Shown in pieces: positions 1 to 12,267 of a stretch of 64,000 nucleotides of DNA. Origin of the DNA: Proteromonas lacertae. Its lineage: Eukaryota; Sar; Bigyra; Opalinata; Proteromonadidae. Position 1 is the stretch's first letter, and every line of letters starts with the position of its first letter. The DNA lies in assembly GCA_002245135.1 (NCBI GenBank), contig NGBS01000292.1:248001-312000 (forward strand), in the 5' to 3' direction. The notes below the pieces were generated by a model. That model worked only from the letters and a program-made list of their open reading frames with translations, was not told the origin of the DNA and made no database searches. Made by a program: the position numbers and the translations under genes.

Positions 1-1
1 G

Positions 2-103
2 AACAATCGTCGTAAACACAACTATATTCCATTTGCAATGGAATTATTGAAGATTATGTGTGAAAAGAATATAATAGATGGAGTATATAATGATGCTGAA
101 CAG

Positions 104-141
<38 letters not shown>

Positions 142-215
142 GTGTTTTATGTGATTTATTTTTATAGAGAAAAGAGTATATTGAGAGAGAGAAAGCGAAA
201 CGACAAACTAAATAG
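2..215 (+). CDS. UCHL5: Ubiquitin C-terminal hydrolase L5 (UCH37), C-terminal part
   Basis: The window opens inside this gene. Exon 2..106 reads RRKHNYIPFAMELLKIM, the segment that in UCHL5/UCH37 enzymes is RRKHNYLPFIMELLKTL and lies in the C-terminal tail that binds the proteasome subunit RPN13. An intron of 61 nt (107..167, with a long TA run, ending TTTATAG) is followed by a short exon coding a Lys/Glu/Arg-rich tail that ends in TAG at 213. The catalytic Cys-His-Asp domain lies upstream and is not in the window. The family is a deubiquitinase acting on the 19S proteasome cap or INO80. The motif match is clear, so I am fairly sure of the identity; only the tail can be judged here. Confidence 0.8.
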
Positions 216-567
216 CCAATAGAATTGATTCTTTTCTCTTTCCACTATTATTATGTTATTTTTTAAGATTGTTTGTATGGTATTTTGAGTATTTTAATGC
301 ATGTGCAACTTAAGAACTAGGTATAATTCTTTATGAGTTTAATTCGAGATATTTTTAGATAAATACTATGATATCAATGACTAGAAATTACCAACATGCT
401 TAACATGCCTTTTTAGATAATAAAAATATGTTTTTGAAGTAAACATAACAGATATCTAGAGTTTACAGTATAAAAAATGTAGTAATAGAAAGTTTAATAT
501 CCCCAAAAACAACAACATAAAAATAGCAAAAAAGTTTTTCATTATATTTACTCTATATCTACACACA

Positions 568-1909
568 TTATTGATTATTCAATCTAGTTTGACTTCTTAA
601 GGCATAATGAGAACCATTCCTTCTTGTTTTAAATTTAGGTTTGCCAACATATGGCTCAAAGTCCATATCACTCTCTCTTCTCTTTCTTTTATCTAAATAA
701 ACAAAATCAGAATAAATCTATAAAATATACAGCCTCCATGTTGACTAATTTGTGGAAATAGTTGGATTTGCATGTTCTACTGCTCTTTTTGATTGATTAT
801 ACAACCCATAATACAAACTATAATTGTCATTTGCATCAAGGTTATAGCCATTTACTTCCTCATGGATATTGTGTGTAATTGCATTATAGTAAATTGTTTG
901 ATCATTTTTATGAATAGAAAATATGGGTGAAAAAAAGGGCTATTAATATAATTATTACAAAATAATAATAATAATATATATACAATAATATTCGGTACAA
1001 AATGATTCAATTTATAAAACACTTGTTCTAGGGATGTACTATTTTTATAATATTCAAAAGCTACTATTTTATTATCTGATTTTAATTCAAACTATTACAA
1101 TTACATATAATATTCATTTATACTTGATATAATTTCTTATTATTAGAATCATTTAGAATAAACGGAGAATGCATCTATTTTGATTTAAATAAATATTTAG
1201 AAATACAATAAATTCAGTTCCTGGTGAAGCAGATAATATAATAAAACTGGGATGACTTCTGTATCTAAAAGCATCATTCAAATCACTTAATGTCAAAAAC
1301 CTATATATCATAAATTATTATTTCATTCAATTTTATATAAAATAAATTAATACAGTTGTTTGTTTTGTTTTCTAAACAGTTGTTGAATATTATAATTTAT
1401 ATCCTAATATAATAATCATTGAATATATACCCTATGACAAGCCTCTATAACCATATCTTCAGCATTCCATGATTTAAATGCATCTCTTTCTTTAAGTATC
1501 TAATATTGTGTAATAATAAAACATACAATATCCATTAATTCACGTTTAACTATGTAATTCCCATTATTGTCGTTCTTTTCAATAAAGTTAGATTCTACAT
1601 AGGGTATGCATTAAACAAAATACTTAGTAATATGTATTTGATAATTTTCTTGTCTTTTTCGAAAAGTGGGGAATCTAATTCAATATATACAACTTTTAAT
1701 ACCTAAAACTTTATCAGTATTCCTACATGATGACAGAAGATTGATAGCCAAATTTAGATAATTATTATCTGTATCGAAGTAAGGCATATACGCCAAAATT
1801 CTATTGAAACAATTTTAGATTATAAAAATATAGTCGTTATTATACTAAAATCATTTTCTATTTTACACCAGATAGTTTACTCGTTTGATGTAAATTCCAT
1901 TTGAAACAT
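568..1909 (-). CDS. Unrecognised multi-exon gene
   Basis: I do not recognise this protein. Reading the minus strand, at least eight exons joined by short GTAT...TAG introns give a continuous protein starting MFQMEFTSNEILAYMPYFD. Later segments read WNAEDMVIEACHR, LNDAFRYRSHPSFIILSA and FSIHKNDQTIYYNAITHNI. The last exon is basic (KRKRRESDMDFEPYVGKP) and ends in TAA at 568..570, which looks like a nuclear-localised tail. A frame break exists near 755: the penultimate exon runs into TAG after ANPTISTN, while the next frame (QLFPQISQHGG) is needed to splice to the last exon. That may be a one-base error, a missed intron or true decay. The start could also be the in-frame ATG at 1900. It is convergent with UCHL5, and divergent from DDX27 across about 590 bp. 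Confidence 0.5.
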
Positions 1910-2494
1910 ATACAGTAGCTGTATATACGTATAATTATTAAAGAATTAAAAAGTATAGATAATTCTGCTCAACTATTACTCTTTCGATTTAATACAGTCA
2001 TGTATTATCATAACGTTGAGCAGAGCAGATATTTATACGGATGGCACTCAATAATATAATACCATTATAGTCGATTATACTTAACTTTTGGATTTTGAGA
2101 TATGGACTGCACATAATGGCTAATACACGTTGATGAAGCAAATATATACAGTTAAAAATATATATGAAAGTAATGTAATGAAAAGGCTAATAGTAAGATG
2201 ATTTACTATTAAGTTAGTGAAAAGTTAATATTTATAATGCAATAAGCAACTCTCAGTTAAATTAAAAAATTAAGCTAATAGATATAGTAGTATGTAATAC
2301 TAAATTAAAACCATTTTGATTATACACTAATTTTAAAGCTAATATTTTTCATTAGTATGTTACTAAAAAGATAAATAAATGCAATAATAATATTATATTT
2401 ACAATCAAAGTAGTGAAAATAGACATATTTAATATAAGTTTGAATTCCTCTCAAGCCTCATTTCTTGTAATTTTGTTATTATCTCGTTACAGAA
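1910..2494. other. Intergenic stretch, divergent promoters
   Basis: This AT-rich spacer of about 585 bp lies between two divergently oriented genes (the unrecognised minus gene and DDX27). I see no open frame, RNA gene or clear repeat in it. It presumably holds both promoters. Confidence 0.4.
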
Positions 2495-4667
2495 ATGGAA
2501 GATGATTTAATTATGACAATAGAAGATACAGATGATGATGAAGTAGCTGTATCCTATGTTATCTAACTGTTATTATTAGATTCAAAAGAACTTGAAAGAA
2601 GATGAAGAAGAGGATCATCAAAGAAAAAAGAAAAAGAAAGTATTAATGCATCTTTTTAAATGTATAGAATTTAGAAATTGCTAATGACTTTATTTTTGAA
2701 GATGTACAGCCAACAGTTCAAACACTAAAAATAGATAATAATTCGATTGAAACGCAAATAGAAAAACATAAAACAAGAAAATTGGAAGAGAAAATACAGT
2801 TTATTAGAGAAAAATCTAACAATTATGGAATTGAAGAAGATGAGGATGAAGAAGAGGAAGAAGTGGAAGAAGAACAAAACATAGAAAATCAAAATAAAAG
2901 CGAAAGTGAAGAAGAAGATGATGATGATAATGAAGATGATGAAAATACAAATAAAAACAGTAATAATAAAGCTCAACAAAATAAACCTAAAAATAAAAAT
3001 TCAGATTTCTTTGATTATGATTCATCACTTTCAATCGACACAACCAATATAACGACCTTCTATTCATTTTCACTTTCTCGTTCACTTTTAAAAGCAATAA
3101 ACACAATGAATTTTAACCAACCAACTCCAATTCAAGCTAAAAGTATTCCACTAATATTGAAAGGAAGAGATGTTTGTGCATCTGCAAAGACAGGATCAGG
3201 TAAAACAATCGCATTTTTATTACCAATCGTTGAGAAGTTACTATACATGCAAGATGAGAATTATATAAAATGTTTAGTGATTGTTCCAACTAGAGAATTG
3301 GCAAATCAATGTTATGAAGTAGTGAAACAATTAACACAAGTATTAATGCTTTCTATATTTTTTTCCTCTCTCTCTCTCTTTCTTTCTTTATTCATTTATT
3401 TTTATATTTTAAATAGTTTACATCAATAACATCTACTCTTATCGTTGGTGGATTACCTCTCAAACAGCAAGAAATTACACTTCGTCACAATCCAGATATA
3501 GTTATATGTACTCCTGGTAGAATGATTGACCATATAAAGAACTCGATGAGTGTTTCGTTATATGATATAAAATATTTAATCTTAGATGAAGCTGATAAAT
3601 TATTAGAATTAGGTTTTCAAGCTGAATTAGAGGAAATAATCAAATCCTGTCCAATGAATCGTCAGACATTATTGTTTTCAGCTACTTTTTCAACCAAAGT
3701 AGATGATTTGATCAAATTATCATTAAACAAACCAGTAAGAGTATGTATTGATGACACAACCAAAGTAGTGGATAACTTATTACAAGAATTTATAAGAATA
3801 AGAGATGAAAGTTCAAGAGAAGCAATTCTATTATCATTAGTGAAGAGATATTTTAAAGATGATACAATTATATTCTGTTCAACTAAAGCTAGAGCTCATC
3901 GTCTGTTATTAATATTTGGATTAGCAGGTTTAAAGGCTGTAGAATTACACGGTAATTTGAATCAAACACAAAGAACTAACAGTATGGAAAGATTTAAAAA
4001 ACATGAAGTTAATTTCATGATAGCTACTGATATAGCAAGTAGAGGTATTGATATAGAAGGAGTTCAATGTGTTATAAATTATGAAATTCCATTTGATATT
4101 AATCGATATATTCATAGAGTAGGTAGAACTGCAAGAGCTGGTCATGGTGGAAGAGCAATTTCATTGGTAGGTGAAAGAGATAGAAAAATATTGAAAGAAA
4201 TAGTGAAAAGATCGCCAATGAGTGTAAAATCAAGAACTATTCCTCCTAGTCAGATTGAGAAGTGGAAAACTGCAATTAATGCGATGGAAAAGGATATTAA
4301 ATTGATATCAAAACAAGAGAAATTACAAAGTGAAGTTGATGAAGCAAATCGTGATATTGTAAAAGCAGAAAATATGATTAAATTTGAAGATGAAATAAAG
4401 AATAGGCCGAAGAGAGAATGGTTTCAATCAAATAAAGAAAAGAAAGAAATAAAAGAAAAAGAGAAAGAAGTACTTGGTTTGACTGAGAAAGAAATGAAGA
4501 AAATTCAAAAAGAGAAAATAAAAGTGAAGAAAATGAAGGAAGAAAAAGCTAAAGATAGTTATGCTCAAAAAGTGGTAGGTAAAGCTATTAAGAGGAAAAT
4601 GAGAGAAGATGGAAAATTTAGAAGAGATGCTTTAGCTCCAAAGAAAAAGAAGAATAAGAAACACTAA
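2495..4667 (+). CDS. DRS1: DEAD-box RNA helicase DDX27/Drs1 (60S ribosome biogenesis)
   Basis: Four exons (2495..2548, 2580..2639, 2668..3339, 3417..4667) join in phase 0 into 678 aa. An acidic Glu/Asp-rich N-terminus is followed by all helicase motifs: Q motif (FNQPTPIQAK), motif I SAKTGSGKT, Ia PTRELA, Ib TPGRM, II DEAD, III SAT, V TDIASRGID and VI HRVGRTARAG. ELHGNLNQTQR and SLVGERDRKILKEIVK are specific to the DDX27/Drs1 branch. The Lys-rich C-terminus fits a nucleolar protein. Family members act in the nucleolus on 27S/60S pre-ribosomes. The first intron (2549..2579) starts GTATCCTATG and carries CTAAC before its end, unlike the usual GTATA/GTATT donors here, so it may be a U12-type GT-AG intron. 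Identity is confident. Confidence 0.93.
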
Positions 4668-4858
4668 AGATAATGAAGGTAATGATTTTGATATGTTTGT
4701 TAATTACCTCATTTTTGTTTTAATATTTTGAATTAGGAATATATCTACACAAATAACCAATTATTGAATGTGAACCAAACACAAATAATAAAAAGAATAA
4801 TAAAATAATATTAATTTTCTAATATTTTGAATAATATGACTGTTAAATGTTACCTACT

Positions 4859-5583
4859 TTAAGCTTGAACTTTAGCTGGTTGTTCTGTGCTTTCTGGAGC
4901 TTTACGTTTGTTGTCCTTCTATTAATTATAAAATATAAATAATTATAGTATACTCTACAATCTTCACAATAATAATCTCCTTCTGGTGATTCTTTTAATC
5001 CAACACATTGTAAATGGAACCAAAATCCACAACCATCACAACAAACCATGATTTCTTCTTCTTGCTTTTCATTTTCAGGTGTATATTGACTAAAGCATTT
5101 GAAGCAACCAAGATCTATTCAATATAAACGCCTAATAAATATACCATCATCTGTTTCAACAAGGTTTCTTTCGTCATCTACTAATTGTGATGCATACTAT
5201 GAAGAAAAAGAATACAAACTTATACATATGCACGAATAAATTGGGCCTTTTGTTCTTCAGCATTTTCACCTTCTCCGTTCTTATATTTATTGTTATTTTC
5301 ATCATTAAAAGGCTTTAAAGCTGATGCATCAATAATTCGACTAATTGTAATAATATAGAGCAATACAAAGGATCTTCTCTTTCAAATAACTTTACGCAAA
5401 TTGGATCAGCTAATGCAGTTAATTTTCTCTCGTCTTGCAATTTCTTTGGTAATTCGCTTGTTTCAACAACCAAAATCGGTAATGTTTCTTTATCATTAGT
5501 CCACCAGGCAATTGTATGAACTCTACGATATTACATAACAAAATATACGGGAATGATTTAGAATTTGAGGTAGCAGTTGCCAT
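4859..5583 (-). CDS. PHD-finger protein
   Basis: Six or so exons on the minus strand start at ATG 5583 (MATATSNSKSFP) and end in TAA at 4859. After a central region (VHTIAWWTNDKETLPILVVE, then ADPICVKLFEREDPFRIID) comes one PHD finger. It starts CFKCF, continues CCDGCGFWFHLQCVGL and closes YYCEDC, giving the Cys4-His-Cys3 zinc ligands. The tail is short and basic (KDNKRKAPEST). PHD fingers read histone H3 tails or recruit chromatin complexes. The conserved aromatic in FWFHLQC suits methyl-lysine binding, but the aromatic cage cannot be judged fully. The Trp-rich N-terminal region resembles nothing I can name. Introns are 26-37 nt; one exon start depends on a two-way acceptor choice at 5521..5524, decided by frame. 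Confidence 0.78.
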
Positions 5584-6066
5584 TTTCTTACTTTTTAAAA
5601 AGGAATGAAAAGAGAAAAAATGTTATATGGGTAAGCCAAAATAATACCAAAAACTCAATTTAATTCTTTTTTATCTCATTCAGTTGTATGAATTACAAAC
5701 ATTTATCTATATTATGTTTTAATTATCACTTTTGTTACAATAATTTAATTTTAGTGTCCTAAATTATGAAAAATGATTAGACAAACCAAGCTGCTATACT
5801 GACTTTGAACTGTTATACTGGTTAATTATATAAAACCTAATGCTTTTATGACAAAATGTTTGCCATTAATATTATTTAATACATCAAATTCAAGATGGCG
5901 CGAAATATAAAGAATATTCTTCCCCCTTAATAATTCCCCCAAATTTTAAAAACCTTAAGAATTGTTAATTTGTGTATATTCATTCTCCTATTATTACTAA
6001 ATATATTTCATATGCATTAAATTATACAAAAAACTATAAAAATGAATGAATTAATATAAAGTAAGA
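5584..6066. other. Intergenic stretch
   Basis: About 480 bp sit between the PHD gene start and the PPPDE gene end, both on the minus strand. Nothing coding is visible. TTTTGGCTTAC (minus strand, about 45 nt upstream of the PHD gene ATG) resembles elements found upstream of other genes in the window. A short C-rich patch lies near 5930. Confidence 0.4.
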
Positions 6067-7523
6067 TTAAACTGAGATTAATTTCTTCACTTTCATTGCT
6101 CTTGGGTGTGTAACAAATTTCAAAGATGATAAAATATCCAGATCTGTATAGAATTGCTTTATTTCTGGACAATTTCCAGCTAATACCATTAAACCACCTA
6201 GGAAATAATTTTGACAGTCTCTTTCTGATGACACATATGTATTGATGAAACAGACTATTTCAGTTGCTATATCATTTATTCTTTTCTCTTGATCTAAACA
6301 AATCAACTCTATACAGATATTCTGAATTAAAGCAGACATCACCACCTTTGACTGATTATTTGAAACTGGAAAATCTTTTGTAATTTGTTCAAATATGGAG
6401 TTTGACACTAATGCTTTCATTATCTCTAATTTACCATTGTTGGTATTGAAACAATTACAAAACACCAAATAGACTTGAAATCTTAACTGATCATTGTTAT
6501 ATTCACCATTAATTAGATTTGTAACCAATACAGTTATGATATCTTTCAAACATCTCAAACCTTGTTGAGCTACAGCTAATCGGAGGATATATAACAATGA
6601 CATATCACTTTTAGATGATTTCTGGAATATTTTAAATATCAAATCATTGATATTGGGTGATAATGAATATTCATTAGGAATCATTGATAATTCAGCATTT
6701 AATTTAGGTAATAAAGTAATATCATTACCAGATAATGATGATGTTGATGATAATGTAGATTGTATTAAATTGATACACACTGGTAATTGAGAATTTTCTA
6801 GAAAAAACACATGCTTTATTTCACTTCCTGTTGATGGTGGTACTGGAAATGTAGGAGTTGCTGTAGTTGCAGTTGCAGTTGTGGTGGTGGTTGTAGTAGT
6901 TGTTGTTGTTGTAACTGGAACAGTTGTTGGTGGTTGAGCAAATGAAGGTGGTGGAGTTGGAAATACTGGTTGTGATTGTTGTTGCTGTATTTGTTGTTGT
7001 GGTGGTGGTGGTTGTACTGTTGGAGCACCTTTGATTATACCCATTTGAGATAGTAATGGTGCAAATTGTTGAAATAATGGTGAATTCTTGGCTTCTTGGG
7101 GTAAATTGATGATGTAATCAGGAATTCCTTTTCCAACTAAGAATTCTGAAGCTTCATTTGTGAAATTGTTACAGTTATGTTCTAATAAATCATAATTTTC
7201 TGCTGTAAATCTGCTACTGATATCTGATAAAAAGGATTCGAATAGATCTTGTGTTATATATGTTTCACCTAAATCCTCTTCTCTCATATGTCTAATTCCG
7301 AAGGATTGAGACATCTAATAACATAAAATGATAAATAATTTCATACAAAATCTAATCCTTGCTTTTGGATTCCTCCACTGTAAAAATATTCTTTGCCATA
7401 CACCACAATTCCTGTATGATATATTGCCTCAATCTGTTTACCTATTACAGCTGGAGATAAGACCTTGGCCATTCCTTGACTAAGATCATACACTCGAAGA
7501 ATCACTTTATAAGATTCGGTCAT
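6067..7523 (-). CDS. PPPDE (DeSI-type) peptidase with C-terminal PUL domain
   Basis: Two exons (7347..7523 and 6067..7314, intron 32 nt) give 474 aa. The first part is a PPPDE domain: VYDLSQGMAK near the start, catalytic His in EAIYHTGIVVYGKEYFYSGG, and catalytic Cys in LLEHNCNNFTNEASEFL. PPPDE proteases cut SUMO or ubiquitin from substrates. A Pro/Gln/Thr-rich linker (about residues 190-235) leads to an alpha-helical region of about 230 residues that fits a PUL domain, the module that binds the C-terminus of Cdc48/p97. This PPPDE-PUL arrangement is known in fungi, plants and amoebae. It suggests deubiquitination or deSUMOylation coupled to the p97 segregase. The window also codes a SEP-UBX protein, another p97 partner. 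Confidence 0.85.
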
Positions 7524-7613
7524 GTTTTAAAGAAAGAAGAAGTTTTTCTATAAGCTTGATGATGAGTTTGAAATTCAACTAACGACTTATTGTTTTATAA
7601 AGAATATACCAAT

Positions 7614-10512
7614 ATGAATATATTTATTTTACTATTATTTTTATATCTAACTTCAGCTTTTCCTGTTTGTAACAGATTAAACTATGAACACGATAATTCT
7701 ATGAATAGAGACGACACTGGCAAATTACCACCTAGATATGTTGAAGATGTTATGACTATGCCAAAATTTAAGGAATTACAGTCTTTTGCATATTATTCGC
7801 AAGCAATTTACTACAAAAGTGTATTTTTATTAGTTATATATTATAATGTAAATAGCATTATATATTTATTGATACAAGAAATGAACTTTTTGGCTCAAAT
7901 GTATTAGGACCATGAAATAGAAGGTTTTGATGAGAAAATCTCAACTATATATCCTATATATAATGGATATAGAAATGGTTATTGTAAGAAAAGAGCTACA
8001 CACCCAATCTCATCATGTAAGGTAGAATTCCTCTATTTAGAAGGATATGAAGAGAATTTACACTATATTTCCTTATATTCAGCAGAACCACAACAACTAA
8101 ATGCAGATGAAGTTACTGGTATAATTGCATGGACAGAAAAGACAGATTTAACAGATGATTTCATTCTCAACAAAATTGATAGTCCATTTAAGTACACATA
8201 TACTGTATACTATATATATATAATTGTTATACATATTAAATAGATACGATTATATGATATTAAAAAGAGGGCTAGTGTTACTTTTCCAGTTAATGTCAAA
8301 TCTAATTATATCAATTTCCAAATTCGACCTCATATGTTGAATAACTTCTTAGTATATGAAGATTATGATCCAATAAAACAGGAAGCATCTATATTTGTAT
8401 ATAGTGTAAAAGTATTAATTATTATTAAATCAATTTCTATTATATATAATAGGAAGAGTCATTTCAACCATTATTATACGCTGAAAAGAGTAAGAACTGT
8501 ATATATCCCCAAGCTAGTTATGACGAAGCAAATAAAGATGGATTAATTGGTTGGATTGAGACAAATCATACAGTAATATTTGATAATGATTATAGAGGTT
8601 GTATATTAAACAGTAGTAGCAATACTAATGAAGATACAATGTTGGTAATAATGAAAATACCTATTAGAACAATGATCACAATCCTTCCATCTGATTGGAT
8701 AATTGAAGATTATAAATATTTAGTGGATTTTATATTATCTGATAGTTATTTGTTTATTATATTGCGAAATGATAACAGTGATAAATATATTATTCGATAT
8801 TCGTTTAGAGATGATTTATCTGCGTTTTATTCAATTAATATGACTAAAACCACATCTCCTATGAGAGTATTGATATATATATATATATATATGAATAGTT
8901 TCAAAGTTCATCAGATGGTGCTGTATTATATTATGTTAGATATAATGACAATAATATAATGATGAATATAATCAAATTCTCTGGAAAGAGAGATGATCCT
9001 TATTTCCAAGTTATCTGTTTATTAGTCGATGATATTCCATTACAATATGCATATTATACATCAATAGATACAAATATTGTCGGTTGGGCAGAACCAAATA
9101 CAGATCGTACAAAATCAAATATCCAAGCACAATTGAAGCTCTTACACCTTAATAAAGATAATGATATATTATTTGATATTAATGATAAGTTTCCTGTTGT
9201 TTATGATGATTTTTATGATAGTGATTTTGATGGAATTGGAGATGAGTATATCCATTATATATATATTATGAATAGAGCTGATTTAGTTGACTTATCAGGT
9301 AGTTCATGTGCTAAAAATCATAATTGTATGAGTGATGATACAATACTATGGATTGTGAGTGGATTGTTATTTTTAATTGTGTTTATTATCGTTTTGGTGA
9401 TGGTTTATTTATATTTCTACGTATTATTATTATTATATATTTATTGTTTTTATTTATATAATAGATGCAAGAAAAAGGAGTATTATTAAAAGAAGAAGAA
9501 ATGAAACAAGAAGCATCAATGACTGAAGAAGAAAAGAAAGAGAAGAAAGAAAAAGATAAAAAGAAAAGAATAAAAATGAATTATGCAGATTTATATGTGT
9601 TTTGTATTGATAAAGTATTATTATTTATTATTTATTATTATATAGACTGTTGCTGTTATAAAGTTCTTATTATTAATATTGACATTCTTAGTGTTATGGT
9701 TAAACGTTTCTGATATTTATTTCTACAACGGTTTAACTCCCAGATTACGTCAAACTATACTTTGGGCTGATATTTATTTTTCATATATATTCTTTTTAGA
9801 TTTAGTTGTTAGGTTTATTACAAGAGATCGAACCAAATGTAAAAATATTTTCTATTTCATTTTGTACAATTGGTTTGATATAATCCCATTAATATTTGAA
9901 TTTCCTAATACTGCAGGTTTTGTTGTACCATTTTGGATATTCAAATTATTACGTCTTATTCGTCTATATAAGCGATTTACAGAAGATCAAATCGTAGTTA
10001 CACTTATGGTTAAATATCCAAATACATTTTTACTCGTATTTGTAGTAATAATTGTAATTCTTTGCACATTTTTATTAAAAATCATTGAACAAACTCAAGA
10101 TGAGGAATGGAGCTTTATATTCAATGTTATTTACTTTACTGTAGTTACAATTACATCTCTAGGTTATGGAGATTATGCTCCTACTCACCCTTTGGCTAGA
10201 ATTATCACAGCTGTTGCTGTACTCTGTGCAATTGGTGTAGTTTCTACATTATCAGCTATTGTTGTTGGTAAAGTAGTTACAGTGAAGAAATCTATGAAAA
10301 AGAGAGAAGAATTGATTGAAAATATGAAGAAGAATTGGAATCAGTTATTATATGGTGTTTTACATGTCTGTGGGCCATTTAATCCTGTGATGAATGTGTT
10401 TTCTGATCAAATGAATTTAGAACCAAATGAAGATAAAATGAAGCGATTTACCACTGTTACTAGACACAGTAGTTCATTATTGAATATTACAGTTGGAATA
10501 AAACATGTATTA

Positions 10513-10543
<31 letters not shown>

Positions 10544-11415
10544 TTGTATAATAGGATTTTGAATTGCCTGTTGATACTGTAATGAAAGGATCACTTGGTA
10601 AAAAAGGGGGTGTTAGTGGAATAGCCAAAATTATCAGAGACCAACTTAAATCAGAAGATGAAGCGAATCTATTAAAGATATTAAGAACAGAGAATAAAGA
10701 ATTGAATGAAATTGATTCTGTCGATAATCCTCGTCTACTTTCACCAGATATTCGATTGAAATTTATACTATTCAGATATCATTTAAACAAAGAAGAGAAT
10801 TTCGATGAAATGTTTGATGAATTGAAAATGATATTATTTGAGCCATTTAGAAAGAAGGAATTAATAGTTGAAAAGGCATATCAAGTGAATTATGATTTAT
10901 TACATACTCCAATTGATGATATTGATTGTTCTTCTATTGATTTAACTGATCCGATTGATAGGAAATTGTCTTTAGCTGAAGAATTCTTTGATAGATATCA
11001 TATATGTGAAAAGTATATATTTATATTTTTATCTTATTATTTTTCATTATAGTATTGACTTTACAGAATTAATGACAGAAATTGAAATATTATTATTATT
11101 ATATGAAAGAGTTGAAATATCAAAATGGGTTACCGAAAATTGCAAGTACAAAAAGAAAGCTGTTATTGCTCAACCTGCTATGGAAGAAGAAAAAGTAGTT
11201 CCAACTAAAATGCCAAATACAATTGCTGTTTTAGATGATATTAACTTGAGGGATGTAAAGACACATACATTCCAATGGTGGACATGGATCTGGTACTTCT
11301 TCTGGATTTAAAAAGGGTGGAAGTTCTGCTACAACTAGCAACTTGATGGTATAGTTTGATTGATTTATATTTTTTTTAGCCAAGAAATACTGTTACACCT
11401 GCAAAACCTATTTAG
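7614..11415 (+). CDS. Voltage-gated K+ channel fused to an extracellular domain with a TSP3-like Ca2+ motif
   Basis: About ten exons from ATG 7614. The N-terminus is a signal peptide (FILLLFLYLTSAFPVC). Roughly 450-500 residues of unrecognised ectodomain follow, ending in DSDFDGIGDEADLVD, which resembles a thrombospondin type-3 calcium loop. A first TM helix (LWIVSGLLFLIVFIIVLVMV) and a Lys/Glu-rich linker lead to a six-TM channel core. Its parts are S2 (WADIYFSYIFFLDLVVRFI), S4 (FKLLRLIRLYKRF, spaced basic residues), the pore with filter TSLGYGD near 10155, and S6. The C-terminal region of about 330 aa is not an RCK or cyclic-nucleotide domain that I recognise. Topology agrees: the extra TM brings the chain into the cytosol before S1, as S0 does in BK channels. 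Frame breaks lie near 7900 (or an 87-nt intron) and near 11250, so the Gly/Ser-rich end at 11415 is uncertain. Confidence 0.8.
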
Positions 11416-11545
11416 AACATTTATAGATATTTAAATATGAAAAATAATTAACCATTTTTTATTTATTTATTCAATAATTCAATGTTTTTATTTGGGGGTT
11501 TTATCCGAAATTTTGGTTTGAGTTTTTAAAATCTTCTTTTTTGAA

Positions 11546-12240
11546 ATGAGCGACGATGTGTGTTTAGAAACTTATTTAAATACCAATATGCGAACATATT
11601 ATTTGATGGCGCAATATCAGAAAGTTGCAAAAGCTCCTCCTAAAGGGATAGTTGTTATTCCCGATCCAAAGAATATAAGTGCATGGTATGGAGTTTTGTC
11701 TATCCATACTGGATTGTTCATGAATTGTATATTTCGATTTGCTCTGTTATTCCCAAATAAGTATAATTTGTGTGTTTTATTATGTAGTCCTATGGAAGAT
11801 GGGATAATAAAAGTTAAATTCGCAATACCTATATTTCATCCACTTGTTCATATAACCGTATGTTTTCTAAGATATTATGGTTGATTTAGACATTTAATTA
11901 TGACACTAAACATATATACGATAGAAAATCCACTGTATCTGCGTTAGATATATTAAATGACATATCAGCTTCATTTCATCTTGAAAATGATGATAATATA
12001 AATACAATTCTAAGTTATCAATCTCAATCAAATAGAGCAGCTTATTTAGTGTATTACATTTATATTCCTATTGATTATCAATATAGATATAGAGATTCTT
12101 CTCAAAAAGATCAACTACTGAATAAAATCGTAGAATGTAAGGAGAATTCAAAGAGGGATTTGGAGAATAATAATTCCCCTGTAAAAATAGGTGATGTAGA
12201 TCCTCAGTTTGTTAATGCTGCAAAAAATGGGTTTAAATAA
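11546..12240 (+). CDS. Catalytically dead E2-fold protein, AKTIP/FTS-like
   Basis: Three exons (11546..11760, 11788..11857, 11890..12240) give 211 aa. The UBC fold is visible: WYGVLSIHTGLF, FRFALLFPNN, then KVKFAIPIFHPLVH. The order matches AKTIP/Fused Toes (WFGVIFVRRGLY ... FDIPVFHPLVD). The catalytic Cys that follows HPN in active E2s is absent, so it should not carry ubiquitin. In animals and fungi AKTIP binds Hook proteins to link vesicles to dynein. An apparent fourth intron (12049..12086) was rejected because the frame is open through it and splicing would create a stop. Upstream, TTTTGGTTTGAG near 11511 sits about 30 nt before the ATG and resembles elements before other genes. Confidence 0.72.
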
Positions 12241-12267
12241 TCATATATATTGGTGTTATTGCTTTTT

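Noticed and set aside
107-139. TA-rich runs as origins or mobile-element targets
   Set aside because: They sit inside introns again and again and behave as intron filler; no flanking duplications or element genes are seen.
2725-2979. Minus-strand Phe/Ile-rich frame opposite the DDX27 acidic N-terminus
   Set aside because: It is the complement of GAA/GAT-rich codons, which always reads as Phe/Ile/Leu.
7901-7907. A 7-nt intron (gtattag) in the K+ channel gene
   Set aside because: Too short to splice. Either the whole 7821..7907 is one intron or a one-base error sits near 7907.
12049-12086. A fourth intron in the AKTIP-like gene
   Set aside because: It has GT and TAG ends but the frame is open through it, and splicing makes ATA-TAG.
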